Shown here: positions 57,511 through 64,000 of the stretch, piece by piece
How the letters are laid out: the number at the start of each line of letters is the position of its first letter
How positions within the stretch are numbered: the first letter of the stretch is position 1
NCBI GenBank assembly: GCA_965226925.1
Contig: CBDDEN010000005.1
Location: forward strand, 84,399 to 148,398
Length of the DNA stretch: 64,000 bases
Source: CBDDCX01 sp965226925
GTDB lineage: Bacteria; Gemmatimonadota; Gemmatimonadetes; Longimicrobiales; Gaopeijiaceae
Direction of reading: 5' to 3'
Translations under genes and position numbers: made by a program
Notes under the pieces: model-generated
The model's database searches: none
The model's input: the letters and a program-made list of their open reading frames with translations, nothing else
What the model was told of the DNA's origin: nothing

Positions 57511-58101
57511 CTAAAGGCGATCCTCCGCTCGAACTCCCAAGACGTCGGCGATGTTCCGCATCCCGTCGATCACGTTCTGTATGTGCTCACTACGCTCGAT
57601 CCCCAGGAGCTCGACACCCCGGGCGACATCGTCCCGGTTCACCCCCGCCGCGAAGGCCTTGTCCTTCAACTTCTTGGTGACCGACTTGGGCGCGAGGTCG
57701 TCGATCCCGTTGGGCCTCACCAGACAGCAGGCGTACACCAACCCTGCAAGTTCATCACAGGCGAAGAGGACCCGATCGAGCGGTCCATCCGGCTCCACCC
57801 CCGTCCGCTCGGGCGCGTGGGCACGAATCGCCTGGAGGATCACATCGGGGTAGCTGAGACTCTCCAGCTCGGCGAACCCCCGACGGGGGTGCTCGTCCGG
57901 ATACCTCTCCCAATCGAGGTCGTGGAGAAGTCCCGCGGTTCCCCAGAGGTCTTCATCCTCACCGTGGATTCGGGCGTAATGCCGACAAGAAGCCTCCACC
58001 GCAAGCATGTGCTTTCTCAGGCCCTCGTTTTCGACCCAACTCTCGAGAAGAGCCAGTGCCGAGGCTCGGTCGGGGATCTGCGGGCTCACGTTCGACTCCA
58101 T
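57511..58101 (-). CDS. HD-superfamily hydrolase
   Basis: 196 residues from ATG 58101; the longer frame to 58254 overlaps nth and lacks domain support. HD motifs: His in RKHMLAVEA near 33, HD in LLHDLDWERYPDEHP near 65, then RAHAPERTGVEPDG and DELAGLVYACCLVRP. This is the compact HD fold found in many phosphohydrolases of unknown substrate. It lies between nth and the M6 protease on the same strand, without overlap. Confidence 0.82.
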   Translation of the reverse strand: MESNVSPQIPDRASALALLESWVENEGLRKHMLAVEASCRHYARIHGEDEDLWGTAGLLHDLDWERYPDEHPRRGFAELESLSYPDVILQAIRAHAPERTGVEPDGPLDRVLFACDELAGLVYACCLVRPNGIDDLAPKSVTKKLKDKAFAAGVNRDDVARGVELLGIERSEHIQNVIDGMRNIADVLGVRAEDRL

Positions 58102-58136
58102 TCCATTCGGTGAATTCGCCCCGTCATCCGGTCGTG

Positions 58137-58787
58137 TCAGACCCTCGAGGAGGGACACAGGTGGGACATCACACACGCCTCGCATCGTGGCCTTCTGGCA
58201 ATGCAAACCTGGCGCCCGTGAAATATCAGCAAGTGGGACAACAGGGTCCAACACTCCTCTGGGAACAGCCCCATGAGGTCTCCTTCGACCTTTTCGGGGG
58301 TCTTCTCCCTGGTGAACGCGAGGAGGGCTGAGAGCCGCTTCACGTGCGTGTCGACGACGACCCCCTCACTGATTCCGAAGGCGTTCCCGAGGATCACGTT
58401 CGCGGTCTTCCGCCCCACACCCGGTAGCGCCGTCAACTCGTTCATGGTGCGCGGCACGTCGCCGCCGTGGCGGTCGGTGACGCCCTGGGCGAACCCGATG
58501 ATATTCTTGGTCTTGTTTCGGAAGAATCCGGTGGAGCGAATAATTTCCTCCACCTCCTCCGGTCGGGCGTCGGCGAGGTGGGCGGGGGTCGGGCACCGCT
58601 CGAAGAGGACCGGCGTGACCATGTTCACGCGCTCGTCGGTCGTCTGGGCGGAGAGGATGGTCGCAACTCCCAGTTGATAGGCGTTGGTATGCGTCAGGGC
58701 GCAGCGAGCGTCGGGGTACTCCTCCACCAGCAGCTCGAACGCCTCGGCGGCACGCTCCGCCCTGGCCGCCTTCGATTCCTTTGCCAT
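58137..58787 (-). CDS. nth: Endonuclease III (DNA glycosylase/AP lyase)
   Basis: Base-excision repair enzyme for oxidised pyrimidines, 216 residues. Catalytic Lys in LPGVGRKTANVIL near 120 and Asp in VVVDTHVKRL near 138; the HhH lies just before. The [4Fe-4S] cysteines are in CIARRPRCEACVMSHLC with C-x6-C-x2-C-x5-C spacing. All elements are intact, and the length is normal. Both neighbours are unrelated in function. Confidence 0.96.
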   Translation of the reverse strand: MAKESKAARAERAAEAFELLVEEYPDARCALTHTNAYQLGVATILSAQTTDERVNMVTPVLFERCPTPAHLADARPEEVEEIIRSTGFFRNKTKNIIGFAQGVTDRHGGDVPRTMNELTALPGVGRKTANVILGNAFGISEGVVVDTHVKRLSALLAFTREKTPEKVEGDLMGLFPEECWTLLSHLLIFHGRQVCIARRPRCEACVMSHLCPSSRV

Positions 58788-58819
58788 CGTCCTCTTCCGG
58801 TGGGGGTTGGTTCAGGCGC

Positions 58820-60352
58820 TCAACTGGGGTCTGGTCCGGCGCGGAGACCCGGTCCGTCGAGGTCCGCGGCGGGGCTCACGGGCGCCGGAGCCCCGGCCGC
58901 CGAAAGCTTTCGGACCAGCCAGCCATTGAGCAGCAATAAAGCCGCGATGGCGATCGCGAACTGGATCAGGACCGTGCCGATGTTGAACGGCGAAAAAAGC
59001 GTCCAGGTCGCTCGGAACGACTCCCCTCGAGCCTGATACAGCCACCACCCCATGAGCACCACCGACTCGACGATCACGAAGCGAATGCTCCAGTCCCACC
59101 ACGCGCCGACGTGGATGTCGGAGTACCCGGTGTTGATGTACTTCGCGCGCCATTCGGTCACACCGTACTTGAGCACGGCAAATGCGAAGAAGAAGCCCGA
59201 GAGCATCAAGCCCACGCCCCACACCCAATCCTGATTGGCGAAAAAGGGGCCGGCACCCGGCGTGTCCGTCCAATTGAGCGCGCTGGGCACCCCAAAAGCG
59301 ATGCCCGCCGTCCCGACGACCGCGATCGCCCGACCCCGCGTAAGGCCCAGATCGATCAAGATGCGACTGGCCAACTCGATCATCGCAACCAGGGACGTCC
59401 ATGCGGCGAACACCAGCGCCAGGAAGAACAGGGCCATGAAAAACCGGCCGCCCGGAATCAATGCGAAGAGCTGGGGCACCCAGATGAAGGTCAACCCCTC
59501 GTTGCCCGCCCCCACAATCTGGTCGGCGGCATTCGGCATCACTGCAAACACGGTGCAGAGCACCATGATGCCCGCGAGAAGCGACATCGCGTTGTTGCCG
59601 AAGCCGATGACGAAGGCGTTGAGCGCCGTGTCCTCACGGCTCTTCATGTAGATGGCGTATGTGAGCACCAATCCCCAGCCAGCGCCAGTATCCCACGCGT
59701 TCTGGGTCAGCGCTTCCAGCCAGATCCTTGAATCCGCGAAGTCTGCCAGATGCGGCGTGAAAAGGAACGCCAGCCCTTCTGCCGCCCCCGGGAGTGTGAC
59801 CGCCCGGATCGTAAGTACGATCACGAGGAAAATGAGACTGGGAATCAGGAACTTGGCCGCCGTCTCGATGCCCTTCACACCCTTCGACACGACGAAGATA
59901 CCGATCCCCATGGCCACGACGTGCGTCACCAACGCCGCTGGCGTCCCTGCGTAACCCTCCCAGAAGGCTTCGGGCACGGCCGAAGGGACGGCCCCGGTAA
60001 CGCTGGCCAGGAAGAAGCGGATCGTCCAACCCATCACCACGCTGTAGTAGAACATGATGGCGGTCGCGACGAAGGCCACCCAGGCCCCCATCCAGGCGAA
60101 TCCAGGACCGATCATCTTCACGAACGACCCGATCGTCCCGGAACGTGTCGCCTTCCCCATCCCGAATTCGAGAATCAGGAGTGGTACGGACCAGAGAAGC
60201 AGGAACATGGCCCAGGCGACGAGGAACGAGCCTCCGCCGTTGGACGCGGCAATCCGCGGAAAACGCCAGATATTCCCGGTGCCCACGGCCATGCCGAGCA
60301 TGGCCAGGAGCATTCCCCAGCGTGAGGTGAAGACTTCGGACTTGGATGACAA
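58820..60352 (-). CDS. Sodium:neurotransmitter symporter-family (NSS/SNF) transporter
   Basis: 510 residues, twelve predicted helices of the LeuT fold. TM1 carries WGMLLAMLGMAVGTGNIWRFPR with the unwound Gly/Asn region that binds Na and substrate; GGGSFLVAW is TM2. TM6 (NAWDTGAGWGLVLTYAIYM) and TM8 (AWTSLVAMIELA) carry other site residues. It imports amino acids or related compounds with Na+. A candidate MetS-like small subunit is encoded far downstream at 54232. The substrate is unassigned. glyQS ends 15 bases upstream. Confidence 0.92.
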   Translation of the reverse strand: MSSKSEVFTSRWGMLLAMLGMAVGTGNIWRFPRIAASNGGGSFLVAWAMFLLLWSVPLLILEFGMGKATRSGTIGSFVKMIGPGFAWMGAWVAFVATAIMFYYSVVMGWTIRFFLASVTGAVPSAVPEAFWEGYAGTPAALVTHVVAMGIGIFVVSKGVKGIETAAKFLIPSLIFLVIVLTIRAVTLPGAAEGLAFLFTPHLADFADSRIWLEALTQNAWDTGAGWGLVLTYAIYMKSREDTALNAFVIGFGNNAMSLLAGIMVLCTVFAVMPNAADQIVGAGNEGLTFIWVPQLFALIPGGRFFMALFFLALVFAAWTSLVAMIELASRILIDLGLTRGRAIAVVGTAGIAFGVPSALNWTDTPGAGPFFANQDWVWGVGLMLSGFFFAFAVLKYGVTEWRAKYINTGYSDIHVGAWWDWSIRFVIVESVVLMGWWLYQARGESFRATWTLFSPFNIGTVLIQFAIAIAALLLLNGWLVRKLSAAGAPAPVSPAADLDGPGLRAGPDPS

Positions 60353-60366
60353 TCCGGCCTCCTCGT

Positions 60367-61698
60367 TCAGGTCGATGATTCCGTGGCCAACCGCTCCTGG
60401 ATCCAGCTCGGTACGGCCTCGGCGCCCACCCGCACCTGTTCGAGCGTGTCCCGATCCCGGATCGTGACCGTGCCATCCTCAGACGTCTGCCCGTCCACCG
60501 TGATGCACCACGGTGTCCCCGCTTCATCTTGGCGCCGGTAGCGCCGACCGATGGAGCCCGCCGCATCGTAAAACGACGGAATCGAGCGCGACCGTAAATC
60601 GGCGTACAGCTTATCGGCGATCTCCGGCAGGCCGTCCTTCTTCACCAGAGGGAACACGGCAGCCTTCAGGGGAGCGAGACTCGGAGTGAGCTTGAGAAGC
60701 ACTCGCTTTTCACCCTCCACCACCTCCTCGGCGTAGGCGTCGACCAGAGCCACCAGGACCGTGCGGTCCACGCCCACCGCCGTCTCGACCACGTAGGGCA
60801 GGAAACGTTTCCCCGCGGCCGTATCGATGTACTCGAGTCGTTTGCCCGAGTACTCCTGGTGCCGTCCGAGGTCGAAGTCGGTCCGGTTGTGAATTCCCTC
60901 GAGCTCCGTCCACCCGAAGGGGTGCTCGTACTCGATGTCGATCGCCTTCTTGGCGTAGTGCGCCAACTCGTCCGGTCCATGCTCGCGGAAGCGGAGCTTC
61001 TCCTTGCGAATTCCCAACGAGAGATGCCACTCCATTCGGGCGTTCATCCAGTAGTCGAACCACTCGTCGTCGGTCCCCGGTTCCACGAAGAACTGGAGCT
61101 CCATCTGCTCGAACTCCCGCGTCCGGAAGATGAAATTTCCGGGCGTGATCTCGTTTCGAAACGCCTTTCCGATCTGTGCGATGCCGAACGGGATTTTTTG
61201 GCGTGCCGACGTCTGAACGTTCAGGAAATTCACGTACGAGCCCTGAGCCGTCTCGGGCCGTAGATAGATCACGGCCGCGTCTTCTTCCACCGGGCCCATG
61301 AACGTCTTGAACATGAGGTTGAAGAGGCGCGGTTCGCCGAAGGTGTCCTTGGTTCCGCAGGTGGGACACTGACCGCCTTCGACCTCGGGAAGGTCGGCAC
61401 GGAAGCGCCGGTTGCAATTTCTGCATTCCACGAGTGGATCCGTGAAGCCGTCCACGTGCCCCGACGCCTCCCAGACCTTCGGATTCATCAGAATCGACGC
61501 GTCGAGTCCCTCGACATCGTCGCGCTGATGCACCATTGTGCTCCACCAGCGTTCCTTGACGTTACGTTTCAGTTCGATACCGAGTGGACCGTAGTCCCAT
61601 ACCGACCCCGTTCCACCGTAGATCTCGGACGACTGGAAGATGAAGCCCCGGCGCTTGGCCAGGGACGTGAGCTTATCCATCACTGAGGTCTCAGCCAT
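60367..61698 (-). CDS. glyS: Glycine--tRNA ligase, homodimeric type
   Basis: 443 residues, class II synthetase. Motif 1 region with IYGGTGSVWDYGPLGIELKRN near 25-45; motif 2 IGKAFRNEITPGNFIFRTREFEQME near 175; motif 3 VVETAVGVDRTVL near 320. A zinc-like Cys set lies in CRNCNRRF and CPTCGTKD (about 88-125). The C-terminal anticodon-binding domain spans about 340-440 (KAAVFPLVKKDGLPEIADKL). It is the bacterial/archaeal alpha2 form rather than the alpha2beta2 type. It is divergent from nfuA across about 175 bases. Confidence 0.95.
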   Translation of the reverse strand: MAETSVMDKLTSLAKRRGFIFQSSEIYGGTGSVWDYGPLGIELKRNVKERWWSTMVHQRDDVEGLDASILMNPKVWEASGHVDGFTDPLVECRNCNRRFRADLPEVEGGQCPTCGTKDTFGEPRLFNLMFKTFMGPVEEDAAVIYLRPETAQGSYVNFLNVQTSARQKIPFGIAQIGKAFRNEITPGNFIFRTREFEQMELQFFVEPGTDDEWFDYWMNARMEWHLSLGIRKEKLRFREHGPDELAHYAKKAIDIEYEHPFGWTELEGIHNRTDFDLGRHQEYSGKRLEYIDTAAGKRFLPYVVETAVGVDRTVLVALVDAYAEEVVEGEKRVLLKLTPSLAPLKAAVFPLVKKDGLPEIADKLYADLRSRSIPSFYDAAGSIGRRYRRQDEAGTPWCITVDGQTSEDGTVTIRDRDTLEQVRVGAEAVPSWIQERLATESST

Positions 61699-61872
61699 CG
61701 GGATCGATCCAAGGAGCCGGTTGGGGCGGTGAGTCGAAGCGATGGAAGCTAGACCCGGGTGCCTGCCGCATCAACCGAACAAGAACCCCGGAAGAGAAAG
61801 CGGGTATAGGGGGCCCGGTGTGGCGTGACGACGTATATTAATTCGGACTTGTACTTCTCAGGAGTGTTTGGA

Positions 61873-62460
61873 ATGATTACGCTGACGGACGGAGCCCGCG
61901 AAGTGGTTCGTAGCTATATGGATCAGAGCGATGGCGAATTTACTGCGCTACGGATCAGCATCGCGGGGGGCACGCCGCTGTCGCCCGACTTCGAGCTCAC
62001 GCTCGTCGGGCCGGACGACATTCGTGAGAGCGAGCAAAAGGTGGATGTGGGCGATCTGACGATCGTCATCGAGGAGGAGTCCCATCCTCGCCTCGAGGGA
62101 GCGACAGTGGATTTTGTCCAACGCGTGAATGAAAGCGGCTTCGAGGTATCACTAGCCGAGACTGCGAAGCTCCCGACGCTCGACGGACCGCTCGCTGAAC
62201 GCGTAAAGACGGTCTTGGACGCGGAGATTAATCCTGCCATCGCCACGCACGGGGGCTCCATCACGCTGGTGGGCGTCGAAGACACCGAGATCTACCTGGA
62301 GATGGGCGGCGGGTGCCAAGGGTGCGCCATGTCACGCATGACGCTCCGCCAAGGAGTCGAGCGCATGGTCCGCCAAGCGGTGCCCGAGGTGACCGTCATC
62401 CACGACGTCACCGACCACGCGTCGGGTGAGAATCCCTTCTTCGAGGGGCCGACGGTCTAA
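61873..62460 (+). CDS. nfuA: NfuA-like iron-sulfur cluster carrier
   Basis: 195 residues from ATG 61873, placed eight bases after AGGAG; the longer frame to 61825 lacks such a site. The N-terminal A-type-like domain (about 1-95) begins ITLTDGAREVV but lacks the A-type cysteines, as in NfuA. The C-terminal NifU domain has GGSITLVGVEDTEIYLEM and the cluster-binding CxxC, GCQGC (Cys148, Cys151), then TLRQGVERMV. It likely carries [4Fe-4S] clusters to client enzymes. It is divergent from glyS. Confidence 0.9.
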   Translation: MITLTDGAREVVRSYMDQSDGEFTALRISIAGGTPLSPDFELTLVGPDDIRESEQKVDVGDLTIVIEEESHPRLEGATVDFVQRVNESGFEVSLAETAKLPTLDGPLAERVKTVLDAEINPAIATHGGSITLVGVEDTEIYLEMGGGCQGCAMSRMTLRQGVERMVRQAVPEVTVIHDVTDHASGENPFFEGPTV

Positions 62461-62617
62461 GCGCCTTCGGAGGCGACCAGAACGTACGCTCCATCCTCGC
62501 TGTCTGCAGGCCCCAACTGTACGCTGCTTTGATTGTGACACTTCCCCTCGTCGATCGGCCGCGGTCCTGGCCGGAACGTTTAGCCATAGTGGCAGTCTCC
62601 CACCCTAGGTATCGCCC

Positions 62618-63019
62618 GTGGTGATATACGGCGTAGCATTGCTTGCGGGGTGCATGCTGGTCGGCGCGTTCATCGGGGAGCTGATTGGAAAGCTGATCGG
62701 CATCGACGCGAATGTTGGCGGTGTCGGTATCTCCATGTTGCTGCTGATTCTGGTTGCTGCGAAAGGGAAGGCCAGCGGTCGCCTCCGCCCCATCTCGCAG
62801 ACGGGCATCACCTTCTGGAGTGCAATCTACATACCGGTAGTCGTGGCGATGGCGGCTAGCCAGAACGTGGTGGCGGCGGTAAGGGGTGGGACAGCTGCCG
62901 TGCTGGCCGGAGTCCTGGCCGTTGTCGTCAGCTGTGCCCTGGTACCGTTGCTCAGTCGCATCGGCGGTGAACCCCCGCCCCCGCTGCCGAAGGACGTAGA
63001 CGTCGAGCCGGGCGTATGA
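62618..63019 (+). CDS. madL: Malonate transporter subunit MadL
   Basis: 133 residues; starts GTG 62618, followed by VIYGVALLAG. Four hydrophobic segments (about 4-24, 33-48, 65-83, 90-112), with the family phrases VIYGVALLAGCMLVG and IDANVGGVGISMLLL. MadL and MadM form a Na+-dependent malonate uptake system. The madM start overlaps its stop (ATGA at 63016-63019). A 157-base gap precedes it with no other gene. Confidence 0.88.
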   Translation: MVIYGVALLAGCMLVGAFIGELIGKLIGIDANVGGVGISMLLLILVAAKGKASGRLRPISQTGITFWSAIYIPVVVAMAASQNVVAAVRGGTAAVLAGVLAVVVSCALVPLLSRIGGEPPPPLPKDVDVEPGV

Positions 63020-63789
63020 CCACGGTCATCGATCTCATGGCACAGGTAATGAGCCGATATGGCTTGATCACTGCCTTCGCCGTCGTGGGGATCACTGTGT
63101 GGGTGTCCTATCAGCTGTCCGCGCGCCTGACCAGAGGGCACCTGCACGGGTCGGCTATCGCCATCATGCTTGGCTTGCTGGCAGCATATGTTGGCGGTGT
63201 CGTTACCGGAGGGGGCCGCGGCATTGCCGATCTGGAGATATTTGCCGGGATCGGATTGATGGGCGGCGCCATGCTTCGGGATTTCGCGATCATTGCCACC
63301 GCTTTCGGAGTGAATACGCGGGAGTTGGCGCGTGCCGGAGCGAGTGGGGTCATCTCTCTGTTTACGGGCGTGTTCGTGTCGTTTACGATCGGCGCGGCGG
63401 TGGCTTATGCTTTCGGCTATACCGATCCCGTGAGTATGACCACGATAGGCGGCGGTGCGGCCACGTATATCGTGGGGCCCGTCACCGGTGCAGCCATCGG
63501 GGCCAGTTCGGATGTGATCGCGCTCAGTATTGCCGCCGGGCTGATCAAATCCATGCTGGTGATGGCTGGGACACCGTTCGTCGCACCACTGATCGGATTG
63601 AATAATCCGCGTTCGGCGATGATTTATGGTGGCCTCATGGGCACTACGAGTGGAGTGGCGGGGGGGCTGGCCGCCACCGATGAACGTCTGGTTCCCTATG
63701 GCGCGATGACGGCCACATTCTATACTGGATTGGGTGCCCTGTTGGGGCCTTCGGTGATTTTCGTGATCATCAGGGCGATCATGGGCTAA
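63016..63789 (+). CDS. madM: Malonate transporter subunit MadM
   Basis: 257 residues with about eight hydrophobic segments. Family phrases: YGLITAFAVVGITVWVSY, GGRGIADLEIFAGIGLMGG, MTTIGGGAATYIVGPVTG and GLIKSMLVMAGTPFVAPLIGL. It is coupled to madL by a four-base overlap. The downstream gene begins an AMP-binding ligase, which would activate imported malonate, so malonate uptake and use is the coherent reading. Confidence 0.88.
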   Translation: MTTVIDLMAQVMSRYGLITAFAVVGITVWVSYQLSARLTRGHLHGSAIAIMLGLLAAYVGGVVTGGGRGIADLEIFAGIGLMGGAMLRDFAIIATAFGVNTRELARAGASGVISLFTGVFVSFTIGAAVAYAFGYTDPVSMTTIGGGAATYIVGPVTGAAIGASSDVIALSIAAGLIKSMLVMAGTPFVAPLIGLNNPRSAMIYGGLMGTTSGVAGGLAATDERLVPYGAMTATFYTGLGALLGPSVIFVIIRAIMG

Positions 63790-63836
63790 CCGTTTCTGTC
63801 GGACACGACGGCGCTGGATCGAGGAGAGACCGAGGC

Positions 63837-64000
63837 ATGCCTGAACTTGAATTGGTTCGTCGGGCACAGAAGTTCGGGGCACGGGTTGCGGTGACATCAG
63901 AGGGTCAAGATCACTCCTACGACTCGCTGCTCTCAGTATCGGAGGGCATAGCCGCCAGTCTGCTCGACGGGTCTGCCGACCTGGGTGAACAGCGAGTCGC
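63837..64000 (+). CDS. AMP-binding (acyl-CoA synthetase-like) protein, cut by window end
   Basis: Partial: 54 codons from ATG 63837, with GAGGAG ten bases upstream. The N-terminus (MPELELVRRAQKFGARVAVT, then SYDSLLSVSEGIAASLL) resembles the start of fatty-acid/malonyl-CoA synthetases. Position 48 bases after madM makes a malonyl-CoA synthetase (MatB-like) the natural candidate. No catalytic motif is in view, so this is inference from context. Confidence 0.55.
   Translation, partial: MPELELVRRAQKFGARVAVTSEGQDHSYDSLLSVSEGIAASLLDGSADLGEQRV

Overview
The window is high-GC bacterial chromosome, coding on both strands with short gaps and many 4- to 8-base start/stop overlaps. The gene set points to a diderm of the Fibrobacterota-Chlorobiota-Bacteroidota (FCB) assemblage, most probably Gemmatimonadota. 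It has a giant SprA-type outer-membrane barrel protein, LptF/LptG, TonB receptor and TolC proteins, many signal peptides ending in A-Q, S9 and M24 peptidases, and ECF sigma/anti-sigma pairs. This placement is inference from gene content; no rRNA or tRNA gene was seen.

Region 1 (1-3.2 kb, minus): type IV pilus motors pilB and pilT plus a ComEA-like double HhH protein. pilT carries an in-frame TAA. Region 2 (3.2-11.9 kb): a SprA-like outer-membrane protein on minus, its start overlapping the divergent lptF-lptG pair. Region 3 (11.9-20.9 kb): a DapF-fold protein with both catalytic cysteines replaced by serine; a methionine/one-carbon block of metH and a homocysteine methyltransferase-MTHFR fusion; and convergently pepP with a divergent MetF-like protein. 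Region 4 (20.9-28.5 kb): a secreted S9 peptidase, a regulatory-like-domain protein broken by an amber codon, a TonB-dependent receptor, a frameshifted phosphodiester glycosidase and a small outer-membrane protein.

Region 5 (28.5-36.1 kb): natA, natB fused to a CPBP protease, threonine synthase and a small membrane protein on minus. Divergently there is an ECF sigma factor, zinc anti-sigma factor and two-PDZ periplasmic protein, then a decayed DUF4143 gene. Region 6 (36.2-43.3 kb, minus): a likely seven- or eight-gene operon of unknown basic protein, ECF sigma factor, membrane protein, Spy/CpxP-like protein, TolC, MacB ATPase, MacA adaptor and MacB permease, which looks like a sigma-controlled tripartite efflux system. 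It ends near a large inverted repeat.

Region 7 (43.5-58.8 kb): an unknown plus-strand gene, then a long minus-strand run: M6 protease, lipoprotein, 39-codon membrane peptide, carB, HDAC-family deacetylase, CcmH-like protein, methyltransferase, M24 peptidase, priA and HNH nuclease; upstream are an HD protein and nth. Region 8 (58.8-64 kb): an NSS-family sodium symporter and glycyl-tRNA synthetase on minus; nfuA, madL, madM and the start of an AMP-binding ligase on plus, suggesting malonate uptake and activation.

Four genes are interrupted (pilT TAA, regulatory-like TAG, DUF4143 TGA, glycosidase frameshift). Real decay and assembly error cannot be separated from sequence alone. I found no CRISPR array, prophage, insertion sequence or recognisable defence island. 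The most interesting novel-system candidates are the two ECF-sigma modules, the Ser/Ser DapF homologue, and the SprA gene head-to-head with lptFG.
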